A DNA stretch of 64,000 nucleotides from contig OU744726.1 in the NCBI GenBank assembly GCA_916613615.1, positions 65,488,987-65,552,986 of the forward strand, read 5' to 3'. The position numbers and the translations under genes were made by a program. Under the pieces are notes generated by a model, which saw only the letters and a list, made by a program, of their open reading frames with translations, was not told the origin of the DNA and ran no database searches. Positions 1-10,794 of this stretch are shown piece by piece; the stretch's first letter is position 1; each line of letters opens with the position of its first letter. The stretch comes from Steromphala cineraria. Its lineage: Eukaryota; Mollusca; Gastropoda; Trochida; Trochidae.

Positions 1-66
1 TGCAAGATCCCAAGGGAATTAAAATAGCATAAAATATGAGGACTAATATTGAAGGATAAAAAAAAA

Positions 67-324
67 CATCCTGTCTCAGGGTAAGAATGTTACACTACAT
101 CCACTAATCTATACCCTGGGCTCAGAAGCTTGATTCGCTTGCACAGCCCGACTTGCGAAAATAGCCAATCAAATCGTTTTCTCGATGAATTTTTATCGAG
201 AAGGTGGCGAGAAAATGATTTGCTTGGCCATTTCCGATGTCGGGCCGCACGAGCGTATCTAGCTTCTGAGACCAGGGTTCAGATTAGTGGAGGTAGGGTC
301 ACGTTCGTACCCTGAGACAGGATA
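67..324. mobile_element. Palindromic MITE, CATCCTGTCTC family, copy 1
   Basis: The ends form long inverted repeats: CATCCTGTCTCAGGGTA on the left and TACCCTGAGACAGGAT on the right, continuing inward (CAGAAGCTTGATTCG against the right-hand arm). It lies in an intron of the REXO4 gene. The flanks are an A-run on the left and AACAAAAAC on the right, compatible with a decayed 9-bp duplication. It is homologous to the copies at 9752-10013 and 29242-29393. Confidence 0.85.
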
Positions 325-462
325 ACAAAAACTCAGTGCCTTTGAGCAATGCTCTTTGATCTTGATATCAGCACTCTACAAATTTATAAATATGAACAAG
401 AGTTAAGGTCATAATAATAGATAATAATGATTATAACAATAGAAAAGTTGTGACATCCATAC

Positions 463-2326
463 CCCTTGTATGCATGCTCCTTGACGAGTGCATCAGCTGA
501 TTTTGCGGCTCTAGAAACCTGTTTTGTTGAAGCTGGTTTATTGGCTTGGACATCTTTCTTTGGATTCAGCAATTCTTCATCAACATCGTCAAACCAGATT
601 TCTGGCTGGATACTAAAAACAAATGCTTGTCTTAAAATAAGATGTTCATTTGTTCAAATTAAACGTACCTCTAATTTTCGAAATAACTTCTAATTTTACA
701 TCAAGGGAATCTGGCAACACTGTGGCAACAAAAACAAACCTCATTATGTCTTAAATGCAATGGGTCTTTCATCTCCTAACCTAATACCTACAATCTATTA
801 TATTACATCTATGTTAGATCGATGTTATCTAAAGTCATAATATCTGAAATATGACTTATAATGATTACATTGTTACTGATTTACAATACAAATAAACATT
901 ACCTTTCTGTTTCTTTCTTGTCGTGTTTAGTTTTATCAGTTTTTTTCATTGACTTCTTCTTGAAATTCTTCCTGGGCTTGGTTTTCTTCAAATCCTGGAA
1001 TAAAAAGTTTATTAAAATCTAAATATTCGTGATGCAAACTCAAACAGGTGAGTTAAGAGAATTGACCATTTTTCACAGGATTCGACGTTTCCCCGCTCAT
1101 GCGCAGTACTGGGGGCAGTACTTCCGGGTTACCTAGTGTCTATTCGCGGTAAAAACGTCTATACTCATCGAGTAAGGTAAGTGGCAACTATTTAAGTTGA
1201 GGTAGGTTGAAAATTTAAGTTGTAGATTTGTGTTAACAATGTTTTATGAGGCTGACTTCATGGATTGATGATGGTTATCCCCCTCTTTTTTAAGTTGTAG
1301 ATTTAAAACAATATTTGAAAATATAGATATATCATCAAAAGGTTATCAATTCAATATTTTGATAATCTTACACCTGTTGTTGACTGAAGATTACACAACA
1401 AAGGGTTGGTGCTGACTTCAAGTGAATTTTTATAATGGTGAAAGAAAGCCTGCATAGAAAAGGATCCTTTCATTGCAATGAAACCTTAGAGCAGCGGGCT
1501 GGATCTAACAGGAGTGAACACAAAATCAATTCTCAAAATTATTAAGTAACTTTGTAAATTAACTCTTTGAAGTTGCATTCATATGAAGAGCAAGATTTTC
1601 TGGATGAAAATTTATTTTTTGTGTGAAAATCATAATTTTGAATATATTCTTAAGGAGAGCAAGATATTCTTGATGACAACTTCTTTATTGTGAAAAGTAT
1701 AACATTAAGAAAACATTTATATGGTTACACCTTCATCAAAAGTGAATCCATCAAAAACGTCTTACTGATTTTTGACAATTAAATGAACTTGGTGACCAAG
1801 ACATCTCAGCTTCAAGGTAAAATATAAATTTATAAATAAATTAAAAAATTACCAATTTAAGTTTCTTCCAGTTACAAGAAACCGGTTCAATTGGTTTCTT
1901 TGTTGTCACCATTTTTGTGTCTATGTTCTTTTCCGCAACCTTCCGGCTTTCCTTTTCGACAGGCTTTGCTGAAGTTTTACTTGAGGTACTGTCTACAGAG
2001 TCTTTCTTATTCCTTTCTTTATTGTTTCGTAGTTTTTTCCTTCTTTCCCAGTGCTTCCACATTTTGTTTTTCTTTCCAGATTTTTTTTGCGCCTGATTTT
2101 TATTGTCTTTATTAACATGTGAAGCTTTCAGAACACTTTGCGTGTTTTTTGGTGGTTGTGACTTAATCTTTTCATTCCTAGTTAAAACAATTTTTGAATT
2201 TTCGGTATTTTCAGTTGTTTTGCTTTTACTCTCCTGTCTCTTTGTGTGATGTTTTTGTGTTTTCTTGAATTTTTTTCTTTTCTCTGTGTTGGGTTCATTA
2301 TCTTCATGTTTTCTCTTTTCAGCCAT
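463..2326 (-). CDS. REXO4: RNA exonuclease 4 orthologue, N-terminal exons (partial)
   Basis: REXO4/Rex4 is a nuclear DEDDh 3'-5' exonuclease linked to rRNA processing; only its basic N-terminal region is in this window. Recognised exons, read on the minus strand: 2326-1853 (start MAEKRKHEDNEP, very Lys-rich, ending CNWKKLKL, the NWK.L motif of the family), 994-903 (DLKKTKPRKNFKKKS) and 601-463 (EIWFDDVDEELL ... ADALVKEHAYKG). The last matches the conserved IWFDDVD and LVKEQAF.G segments that lie just before the DCEMVG exonuclease domain in human REXO4. A further short exon, about 719-662 (LPDSLDVKLEVISKIR), joins exon 601-463 in phase, but its link to exon 994-903 is out of phase, so another exon or boundary is missed. 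A pyrimidine tract plus AG lies immediately 5' of the ATG, so a noncoding first exon probably lies upstream. The catalytic domain lies beyond position 1. Identity is fairly firm; exon details are less so. Confidence 0.8.
1098..1128. promoter_or_regulatory. NRF1-like and ETS-like motif pair in REXO4 intron
   Basis: CATGCGCAGT is followed about 20 bases later by ACTTCCGGG in a locally CpG-rich patch (about 1080-1170) of otherwise AT-rich DNA. Such pairs are common in housekeeping promoters of animals. Here it lies inside the intron between the first two recognised REXO4 coding exons, so it could be an internal or opposite-strand promoter, or chance. No coding exon was found beside it on the plus strand. 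Confidence 0.25.
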
Positions 2327-2463
2327 TCTTCTGAAAAAAAGATAAAAATGTTTTAAAATAACAAACAAACATTGTCAACTAAGAAAGTGCCTGTGTTTTA
2401 GTGAAAATAAAGTGAATACAATAATCTACCGACTCTTCTTCCGATGGCGATATAGAACTTACA

Positions 2464-3284
2464 ATGAAGTGGTTCTGTAACAACCTCTTTAAAAAATATG
2501 TTAACAGAATGTTGATCAACGTGTTTTCAGATGGGCGCAGACATATTGGAAGGGAGATAACTCAATCACAACACATTTCGATATGTACTATGAAGCGCTT
2601 CACAAATCTTCTCTTCAGGTTCGTATCCACAGATGACTCCTTGATATTTTGATTTTTCTTACACCCGATTTTCTAGTTATAATTTTTTCTTTCACAAATG
2701 AGAAAAACGAATAACTAAAAAAAGTAATCTTTAATGCAAATACTTTTTGAAATTGAGTCTGTTTTGAAATTAAATAAGATAATTTTGTTGAATTGTAATT
2801 TTTCTAAGCAAAGTGACTTTTTGATTTAAAGATAATCGTATAGCGATTCAACTGTACCCAACTCAAAATATTCAAAGAAAAGGATCAATATAACATTTCG
2901 ACCACGTTATATTAATTTTTAAATGATAAAGCAATGATTTTGGAAAGACAACGACACATTCTTTAGATAATGGTACAATCATACGAAAAATATCAACTGA
3001 AAAATCGTTTTCGTCCCTTTTTTTATTTTTCTATGAATCATCTCTTCTTAAAACGGACACGTAAACATCACACAGAATACTTGCCATAAAGAAGGCCTAC
3101 TGCAGTAGTTATTATCGGGTAGAATTTCAAGGGGTAGCTGTAGGCCTATTGAAAAACAGGCCTTACTATATCTCCCCTAACACAAGCAACGTGTAATCTT
3201 TGTACTCGTAATGTTCACTGTCATAAATCCCACGTCCTATCTACACATTCTTTATACCATATTTCCTCTAATAAGCATCCCTTG
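2464..3284. other. Intergenic DNA upstream of REXO4, no gene seen
   Basis: AT-rich sequence with no supported exon. A minus-strand ATT/GTAAGT donor at about 2463 could pair with the acceptor at about 2331 to make a 5'-UTR intron of REXO4; this is speculative. Confidence 0.4.
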
Positions 3285-3690
3285 ACCCCTGGCGCTTATT
3301 GGAGGTCCGGCGCTTATTTCTTAGATAGATAATTGAAGTTTGTTTAAAGCCGTCGAATCGTTTACAATAACTATATGCAAAATGTTTACCGAGGGAGCAT
3401 TATATAAATCTAATGGTTTAGACCCGGCGCTAGTCTGTCGTACAGCCCCTGAAACACAAGTCGTTATTGAGCAAGTCCAGCTCACTGCAGTTTCTGAAAA
3501 TGAACAGCTTCAGTAGACTCCTTTCAATTTAAATAGTAGAAAGCTGCATTTAACATGTATTTTCATTTCAGCGACCCGGCGCTTATTAGAGGTCCAGTCC
3601 TTATTTTCTCAACTACCCTTGTATTGACCCGGCTTTTATTAGAAGTCCGGAGCATATTGGAGACCCGTCGTTTATTAGAGAAAATACAAT
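3285..3690. repeat. Interspersed short repeat, GGCGCTTATT(A/G)GAGGTCC units
   Basis: At least six variants of the unit CGGCGCTTATTAGAGGTCC occur: two near 3285-3325, and others near 3421, 3575-3605, 3630-3650 and 3665-3680. They are partly separated by unrelated sequence (3330-3560). The units are more GC-rich than their surroundings. This looks like a decayed tandem repeat or several insertions of a short repeat; no coding potential was seen. Confidence 0.6.
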
Positions 3691-4670
3691 ATGTTTATAA
3701 ATATTCAATCGCTGTCAACTACCTAACCTAACGGCGGAAACAGTGTACATAACCCCTTACTTTGATGAGTATTATCATCATTCTTATACAGCTAATATTT
3801 AAGTAAAGACCAAGTCGTAATAACATGAACTTGATGTTAACGAAGTTTATGACTTGTGACAACAGTGCGTAAACAATTATTGCTATGGAAGTAAATAAAA
3901 CACCAACCACTCCCAGAAATCACATGCTACTGTAAAAAATATACAATCTGCTATAAAGTTTCAAATAATTTACGACCCAAAAGGATATGACGTCAACTAA
4001 TCGCGACATGAAACACGATAAGAGGTAGAAACACGAAAGAATGAGTAAGAGGCAGAGTCATATACCATATAATTTTTGTTTAATCTCTGATTGGACAGAA
4101 ACATAGGGAGTTTCTCCTTGGACGAAGAAAGCCCGATTTCTTTAATATTATTTTATCATTCTAAGCATTTTGTACAAATCTCATTAAAATAAGAACATTC
4201 CTTTGCTGAACTACAATCAGTTGATTATTGCCATTCAATACATGTTTTCTTTGGTAAAATAGTTCGATTCTCGAATTTGATTTCAAAATATTTCATTCAT
4301 AATTAATAGGTTTGGAGACAAGTTCTCCCTATGAGGATACCCTCACCATGACATAGGGCTATACAATATAATAAATTTCAATCATATGGATATGATAAAC
4401 TGGTCAAGACAGAATGGTGTGATGTCACTGATGTGATGTGATGCTGTAGTCGGTACTGGGGCCACAGGCAAATTATATATTAACATATTATTATACAGAA
4501 TTGTGGAGTAAGCAGCCAGAACAGAAAATAATGTTTGAATAAATGGTACATCTGTTACAAAACAATCGTTTGTCTCATTGATATAAGATTCGATTCTTTC
4601 ATTCATATATATAAACTTATACACTCTTTACATAAACTTCATTTAAAATATACATGGTACATATAACTGT
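3691..4670. other. Intergenic DNA, nothing recognised
   Basis: AT-rich sequence without plausible exons. The open frames here lack recognisable domains and splice signals in phase. Confidence 0.4.
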
Positions 4671-4742
4671 CAGTCTGATTAAACTGTGCTTCGAGGAAAT
4701 TTTTTATATATTTTGTTTCCCTCGTCGATTTTAATCAGACTG
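4671..4742. mobile_element. Short internally deleted MITE, CAGTCTGATTAAA family
   Basis: A 72-bp hairpin begins CAGTCTGATTAAA and ends TTTAATCAGACTG, with inner arms TGTGCTTCGAGG and CCTCGTCGA. These are the ends of the much longer elements at 29683-30106 and 38486-38905, with the middle deleted. Confidence 0.8.
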
Positions 4743-5269
4743 AAATAACTCTGTATTGAATCATTCTACGGTTTTATCCAGGCTATTCGACGAATGACAA
4801 GATGAAACACGAGTATGGATAGACACACCTATTATGTGTTGCCAAATTTATTAGCAGCTCGTTCATAGGAACGCCTGGTTCGTTTTAGAGGTTTAAACAA
4901 ACAAGTCGTCAAAGAGGAATTTCCAAACCTCAATATCAGGTATGTCTCCATACACCTGAATTATTTCGTTGTAAACAAGGACGCCTCATTCATCTAATCA
5001 GATGTGTCAGGGAAACTTGAAGAAAATTGTTCCAAATCCCGAGCAGTGTTGCTGTCAGTTCATGCCACATCTCTGGATTGATCCCATAAGTATCCAATGG
5101 GGTTTGTTCTTGGATATTCTGCTACAGAATAATGCCAAGACCATGAACGAAGAGGACAGCGGTATTAATCTGTTAACGTTCAAATAAGTGTATACGTCTT
5201 CCATCAAAGACGAACAGCTTTGAAACACCAAACGTGTATTTTGCATTTGCATCACAGCATGCAATCACC

Positions 5270-7030
5270 CAATGACATCAGTTACACGTGAACAATACAC
5301 AATCATCTCAATACCACAGAACGCATTCTACTTCATATCACCGAACAGGAAGGATGCGGAAAACTCCATTCAAACTCATGTAAAGAATAATTGGCAAAGA
5401 TTAAGCATCATAGTTACAAGGGGCAAATCTCCTTCTGATCATTTAAGACCGTTCTCAGACTTCTTCATCAACAAGATAAGGAAGATCTGCAATACTATTC
5501 TCAAATCTCATTTGCTGATGATGTCAGTTGCCCAGAAGAACTGAACATAATGTCAGCATGATGAACTACTTGTCAAGGAAAGCTTAGCCAAGAACATGTT
5601 CAATGGATCCTGGCTGTACCAAGCAAACTACTACTTGCTCCCTGTCCTCCCAACAAAGTGAAAGCCTCGAGACTGGTGTCATGCCACTTGTACTCAAGAT
5701 GATAATTGTGAGGCCTATGCTTCATGTGAGCGAATGTCAGAACATCCCAATGGCTGTGAACTGTATGACAAGTGCCAATCTGCTCGCAGAGGGCCGCACA
5801 CACTACAACGCCGGCTTGCTGGTACTTCTGGATCTAAGTTGGCGTTTGGCATGATCAATCACTCTGTTCTCTCACATCTTCAGTTGAAGCATGGGAAATC
5901 CTTAGATTGGTTCAAGGCCAATCAAGCCAACGGTGCAACCATTGGCGGATCCAGAGGGGTGGTACAGGGGCGCGCATGCACTCACCCCATGCGAGTTCGG
6001 AACAAATTAGATTTTGGGAGCCTTATTCCTCATACGTGATCAAATTATATACGTTAAGTGGATGAAACGTACATTCTGTAAATTACCCATTTTTTATCCA
6101 TAAAATCAATCAAAGAGTAGTACTTGTGATACCAATTTAGGCGCACCCTTTTTTTATACGAAAATCCTGTATCTGTTCTTGTAGAGAAGTGATTTTCTGA
6201 TCAATCCATCTATGATGTGGAGTTCCTCAAGGGTCAGTCCTTAGCCCGGTACTGTCCACATTGTACACTGAAGAACTTGGAGGCATCATTGAAGGACATC
6301 GGATCGGGAGGCTCAAGTATGTACCATGCATTGATGACTTGCAACACATCAAGATCTTCAAACCCAAACCTGTATTAACATCCAATTATTTGAGTGATAT
6401 GTCACCATGTTGCGTAGATGTAATACAATGGATGATCATTGAGCATCATTGAGGATCAGACAGAGGTTCTGCCCCATGGGCCAGAGTCAAAACTACAGAA
6501 GAGCCAGATGTTTTCTCTCCAGGTTGGCAGCAGTCTAATCCCACAAGCAGTGCTCATATACTATATATAATTATAGTATATGAGCAATACCCATGCATCA
6601 AGTGCTTGTGTCTCATCCCCCTGTCAGACTCCGCTAAAGATCTTGGCTTCGATATTGACTCACAGTTGATCATGAAATACCAAATCTTCAGTCTCATAAG
6701 ATCCCGTTTTCTCCAATCAATAACATAAGTTCCATTAGGAAAGATAAAGACCCAGCGATAGTTATTGTTCTTTCACTTGTTATTTATAAACTAGATTATT
6801 GTAACTGGCTCCTTTTCGGTTCACCGTTGACAGTGACCAACAAACTTCAACGTGTCCAGAAAACCGCTGCGCCTCTTGTTTCTCTTTGTTCTAAATATGA
6901 TCGCATCACAGCCTCTTCGAGATCTTCACTGGTTACCTGTCCGTCAACGAATACCCTTGAAAGCTGGTACACTAACTTACAACGCCTAAATGGTGATGAA
7001 ATCCCTGTTAGATACACCCCGTAAGAACTA
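5270..7030 (+). mobile_element. Decayed non-LTR retrotransposon (LINE) reverse transcriptase
   Basis: Fragments in different frames on the plus strand read like the pol protein of a LINE, in the expected order. About 5272-5541 gives a linker-like segment (FSDFFINKIRKICNTI). About 5845-5930 gives NHSVLSHLQLKHGKSLDWFK, the pattern before the RT palm. Positions 6219-6266 give GVPQGSVLSPVLSTLY, a diagnostic RT motif, followed by CIDDL at about 6320-6335 where FADD/YADD is usual. About 6640-7010 gives the C-terminal pattern (LGFDIDSQL, LDYCNWLLFG, KLQRVQKTAA). Frameshifts, stops and a diverged stretch at 5940-6180 make it inactive. The best guess is a CR1/L2-like clade, from memory of motif style only. 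Confidence 0.8.
6549..6586. repeat. Short perfect AT-rich palindrome
   Basis: GCTCATATACTATA and TATAGTATATGAGC form a compact hairpin around TATAATTA. It lies inside the decayed LINE and may be a tiny MITE remnant. Confidence 0.5.
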
Positions 7031-7098
7031 TCCGTTTACTTAGAAACCCACAATCTTCTATAGTCGCTTCAAAATCAAGTCCCACAAGTTATGTCAAG

Positions 7099-7232
7099 AA
7101 CCCGATATATGTAGTTAAAATGTAGGTAAAACGTGGGCAAGAAAGACCCACCCTCTGTATAATAGTCAGAGGGGTGGGTCTTTCTTACCCACGTTTTACT
7201 TACATTTTAACTACATGTACACATATCGGGTT
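7099..7232. mobile_element. 134-bp near-perfect hairpin MITE
   Basis: The left arm runs from AACCCGATATATG through AAAACGTGGGCAAGAAAG to ACCCACC; the right arm is its near-exact reverse complement, ending CATATCGGGTT. The central spacer is about 25 bases. Flanking sequences AAGTTATGTCAAG (left) and AAGTTATGCCAAG (right, six bases out) form a possible target duplication differing at one base. It lies just past the LINE remnant. Confidence 0.85.
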
Positions 7233-9742
7233 CCTGTGAAGTTATGCCAAGAAACAATACGTAAATGCAACTGCAACACAATGTCCACCTTGAAGTCCGA
7301 CTCTACTGTCATTTCTAAAATCTTAAATAAATATAAAAATATATCTTTTTTTATCTAGTCCCTGGATTCCAATATATGTTCTTTATGTTATTGTATTCAT
7401 GTACATGTCAAATTATTTTACTTGCTTCTCTACACCCGAAAATCATATAAACTATTTCTGAGTAGCAATGAAATATTTCCGCTGCATTCATTAGATAGAG
7501 GGTCTCTGGTTATTCCATGTATGATGTTAACTTTGCTGCCTTTAGTTCTAATTAAAGAATCAGCTAATTCTTGTCGATGTTAAGTGTTTCTTATTCAAAT
7601 TATTACATTAATCCAACTTTTTTCCTTTAATAATGATAATAACCTTGTCAATTACATTTACTCCTCTCGACCATTTTCTTTTATCTTTGAATAATTACAA
7701 ACAGAATTCGTCGTTTAATATTTACAAAAAAAGCCTACTTTCTTTACCTTTATTTACACAGGGATCTTATAACACTTATATTAAACCTCCCTGATTTACA
7801 AAAGTCTTGTTTCCCCTTTCTATTTAAACATTTTTTAATTTATCTTTTTAATATTAATCATATACCATCCTTGAAACCCTTAAATTTGTTAATACGTTCT
7901 TCCATCTACCCTTCGAATTCGCGTTCCATTTTAAAATTTTTCATTTCTTTTTTTTTACACTGTTTCATTTTCTTGTTAAGAATTCTTTAAAGCAAATAAG
8001 TATTCTCTGTTCAATATGTTCTATGAAAGACAGTATTTTCTTGCTTCATTTTAAGCATTCCTGAACCATATTTCAGAATACAGTGAGTGTTACTTTAAAA
8101 GACCACTAGCACAAATATTTGGACCAAACACCAGTGTTAGAATGAGTTCATTGGACCATGACCCGTTCCCACGCCCGTGGGAGTTGGAATTATGCAGTCT
8201 GTGAAACCCCCATAAACTCACTTTTTTAACAGCAGTTACTTCCCTTTACCCTTATTGTTCAACGTTAACAATAGAATTCATTTCACGACAATGAAAGTAT
8301 TCAAGCTCAGGTATGAAGTCCAAACCAGTCGATAACTAAGAAATATGTTCAGTATGAGTTGTAATAACTTACATAATTTGATTATTATGTACTTGTATTC
8401 TTATGATGATGAATGCATACTATCCAAAAATTGTTTGAAAATAGTTTTTGGTTAATAAAATGTTGATTTTAAAAATTGGTGACACACCTGAATTTATCAC
8501 CTGGTTTGTCTCAGGTAAGAGACACAAAACTCGACACCAAGATGGCGTCAGGTTAAAACTAGGCCACAACAATGGACGCTACATAGTATAAGGTTAGTGT
8601 TGGAATAACGGGTATATGAAATCAACGCTGGGGTGTATATCGGGAGGGGCACCGGGGAACGCCCCTTTTACCTTTACACACCTGTATACGTGATTAATTT
8701 TGTTTGTTTACGGAATTATCTAGAGAGTTACCGGATAATTAAACAATCCCTGTGAGGGTCTGACTTCCTTAAAATCTGACGGCATGCTTCCTTAAATTTA
8801 AACCTAATGAAATATAACATCAAATTGGGATAACACAAATTATCCTAAATTAATTCCATAATTTGTAACAGAAATTAAACAGAGAACATTTTGTTTGTTT
8901 TCATTTGTTAGGTATGACTAACACTGGGAAAGGCCAGGAATGTCAATGAGATAAATACAAACAAAGTGAACTGATCTTGTACTGAAGCAGACTTAACTTA
9001 ATGATATTTTAATAAGTTCCTTTTGTTGTTTAACAGCTACCTTCTCATCAATAATGTGCCATGTTGTTTACATTTTTTGTTTTGTATTATTAATTCCCAA
9101 AAGAGGAAGTATCTTCATGAGCATGATGTGAGCTGTTAAAATAGAAATAATTTCCTTATACTTAGTGCAATTTAAAGATTAGGGATTTTTTTACATATAA
9201 AAATGCCTTTACTGCAACATAGTACATTGTAGCAAAAAGTACCTTTTTATTTTTTCAAAATATGCAATCTATTAAATACATACTATGTTATCTATTATTC
9301 ATAGCAAATCAAATGTGAAAAAAATTAAGAAACATTTTGAGTATTTTATTGAAAAGAAAACCTTTTTATCTAAATCAAAATTTCATAAGTGTTTTTAGAT
9401 CCAAAGGGTTTACCTCAAGAAATCTTCATCTTTTAAGAAAATTTTGTATCAAATTGACATGTTGATTTTATATTATTGGGTATTTATGTTATTAAAATGA
9501 GGACATTCAACATGAAGTCATCATCATGTTTAGCATTTCAAGTCAATTCAATCATAGCTAAACGACTGTGCCATTTATTCGAATGAATACAGAATAGTAA
9601 TCTACATCTATATAGCTGAAATATCATCATTATAATGTATTATAACTGTGATAAAACAGGTTTTATTTAAAGTTTTGACTTAAACTTATTTGCAGGATTT
9701 TCTCAAGTTACCAACTTCTTTGATAATATATGTATCTTTACC
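7233..9742. other. Intergenic DNA between LINE remnant and CUB gene
   Basis: AT-rich DNA with homopolymer runs and no supported exon. Positions 8500-8700 are somewhat more GC-rich (CAAGATGGCGTCAGG, GGGAGGGGCACCGGGG) but no gene or known repeat was recognised. Confidence 0.4.
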
Positions 9743-9751
9743 ATTTCACAT

Positions 9752-10013
9752 CATCCTGTCTCAGGGTACTAACGTTACGTTAGGCTAACTCCCCTTATCT
9801 GTACCCTAGGCTCAGAAGCTTGATTCACCTGCGCAGCCCGACTAGGGATATAGCCAATCAAATCATTTTCTCGCCTCCTTCTCGATAAAATTTCAACGAG
9901 AAAATGATGTGATTGGCTATATCCCAAGTTGGGCCGCGCGGGCAAATCTAGCTTCTGAGCCCAGGGTACAGATTAGTGGAGTTAGCGTAACGTTCGTACC
10001 CTGAGACAGGATG
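9752..10013. mobile_element. Palindromic MITE, CATCCTGTCTC family, copy 2, 9-bp TSD
   Basis: Intact copy. It begins CATCCTGTCTCAGGGTAC and ends GTACCCTGAGACAGGATG; inverted arms of more than 100 bp meet around CTCGCCTCCTTCTCGATAA. A perfect 9-bp direct repeat, ATTTCACAT, flanks it at 9743-9751 and 10014-10022. This length fits Mutator-like elements. Nothing in it codes for protein. Confidence 0.9.
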
Positions 10014-10158
10014 ATTTCACATAGGCACAAGATTGTAATGTTATGCCATATAAACAAGGTATTCACAAAGGACAATAGAGCCATCTTTGATCTGTTTCCT
10101 GTCGGGGACCTGTCTGAGAACTTTATGAAGCATATTTGAGCCAAGAATCCATTTTCTA

Positions 10159-10521
10159 ATTCTCTCCCCACAGAGGCAGATCAAGTCATGAAATGTTGAT
10201 ACAGCCTCTGTTCTATTACAGGTATGCTGAAATCCATGGGTTCCGGCAGTTTCCCATGGCAGAAACAAATTGCACCACAATCCATTTGAATTTATTTATC
10301 AAATGACAACTCTTCTCACATGGAAAGGGTGGTTCATATCACAATGCTTTTGTCATGATTCAGTTGCCAAAATGATGATGTTTGAACAGCGTCGCTGATT
10401 GCACAACTAACTTTGGTCGCCTCCAATCAGGCATCTCCCATTCTATCCCACAAGTCGGCATAATAGAACAGAGGCTGTATCAATATTTCATTACTTGATC
10501 TGGCTCTGTGGGGAGAGAATG
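10159..10521. repeat. Inverted repeat pair, about 65-bp arms
   Basis: The left arm (10159-10224, ATTCTCTCCCCACAGAGGCA to CAGCCTCTGTTCTATTA) is repeated inverted at 10459-10521 (TAATAGAACAGAGGCTGTAT to GGGGAGAGAAT). About 235 bases of unrelated sequence lie between. It is probably a decayed nonautonomous DNA transposon just upstream of the CUB gene. Confidence 0.7.
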
Positions 10522-10794
10522 CCCGGATTTCCCGGGAGGCAGTCTTTCTCTGTAGTACCTTCCTTGTCTGTTGTATAAATAGGTATGAATACTTCTATGT
10601 ATAATCAAAGTCTGGCGGCTATGCCCTAACATCATTCCAAAGTACAAGTGTACCATGCTTTCAAGATTTCTCTATTTATCAGAGTTTTAATGTTTTTAAC
10701 ATCTTTCCTTTCAGTTTTGTGATACAATACCGGAGATGATACCTAAAAAATGATAAAAATGCAAGAATTACATTCAATTGGAATACCATCCAAG

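Noticed and set aside
130..315. 61-codon frame at the left edge
   Set aside because: It lies wholly within the palindromic MITE at 67-324 and is repeated in other copies; not a gene.
4382..4624. 80-codon minus frame near 4.4-4.6 kb
   Set aside because: No domain, no splice context and no similarity recognised; treated as chance.
5600..6039. Overlapping frames on both strands
   Set aside because: They fall within the decayed LINE and are disrupted; only the LINE-like segments match a family.
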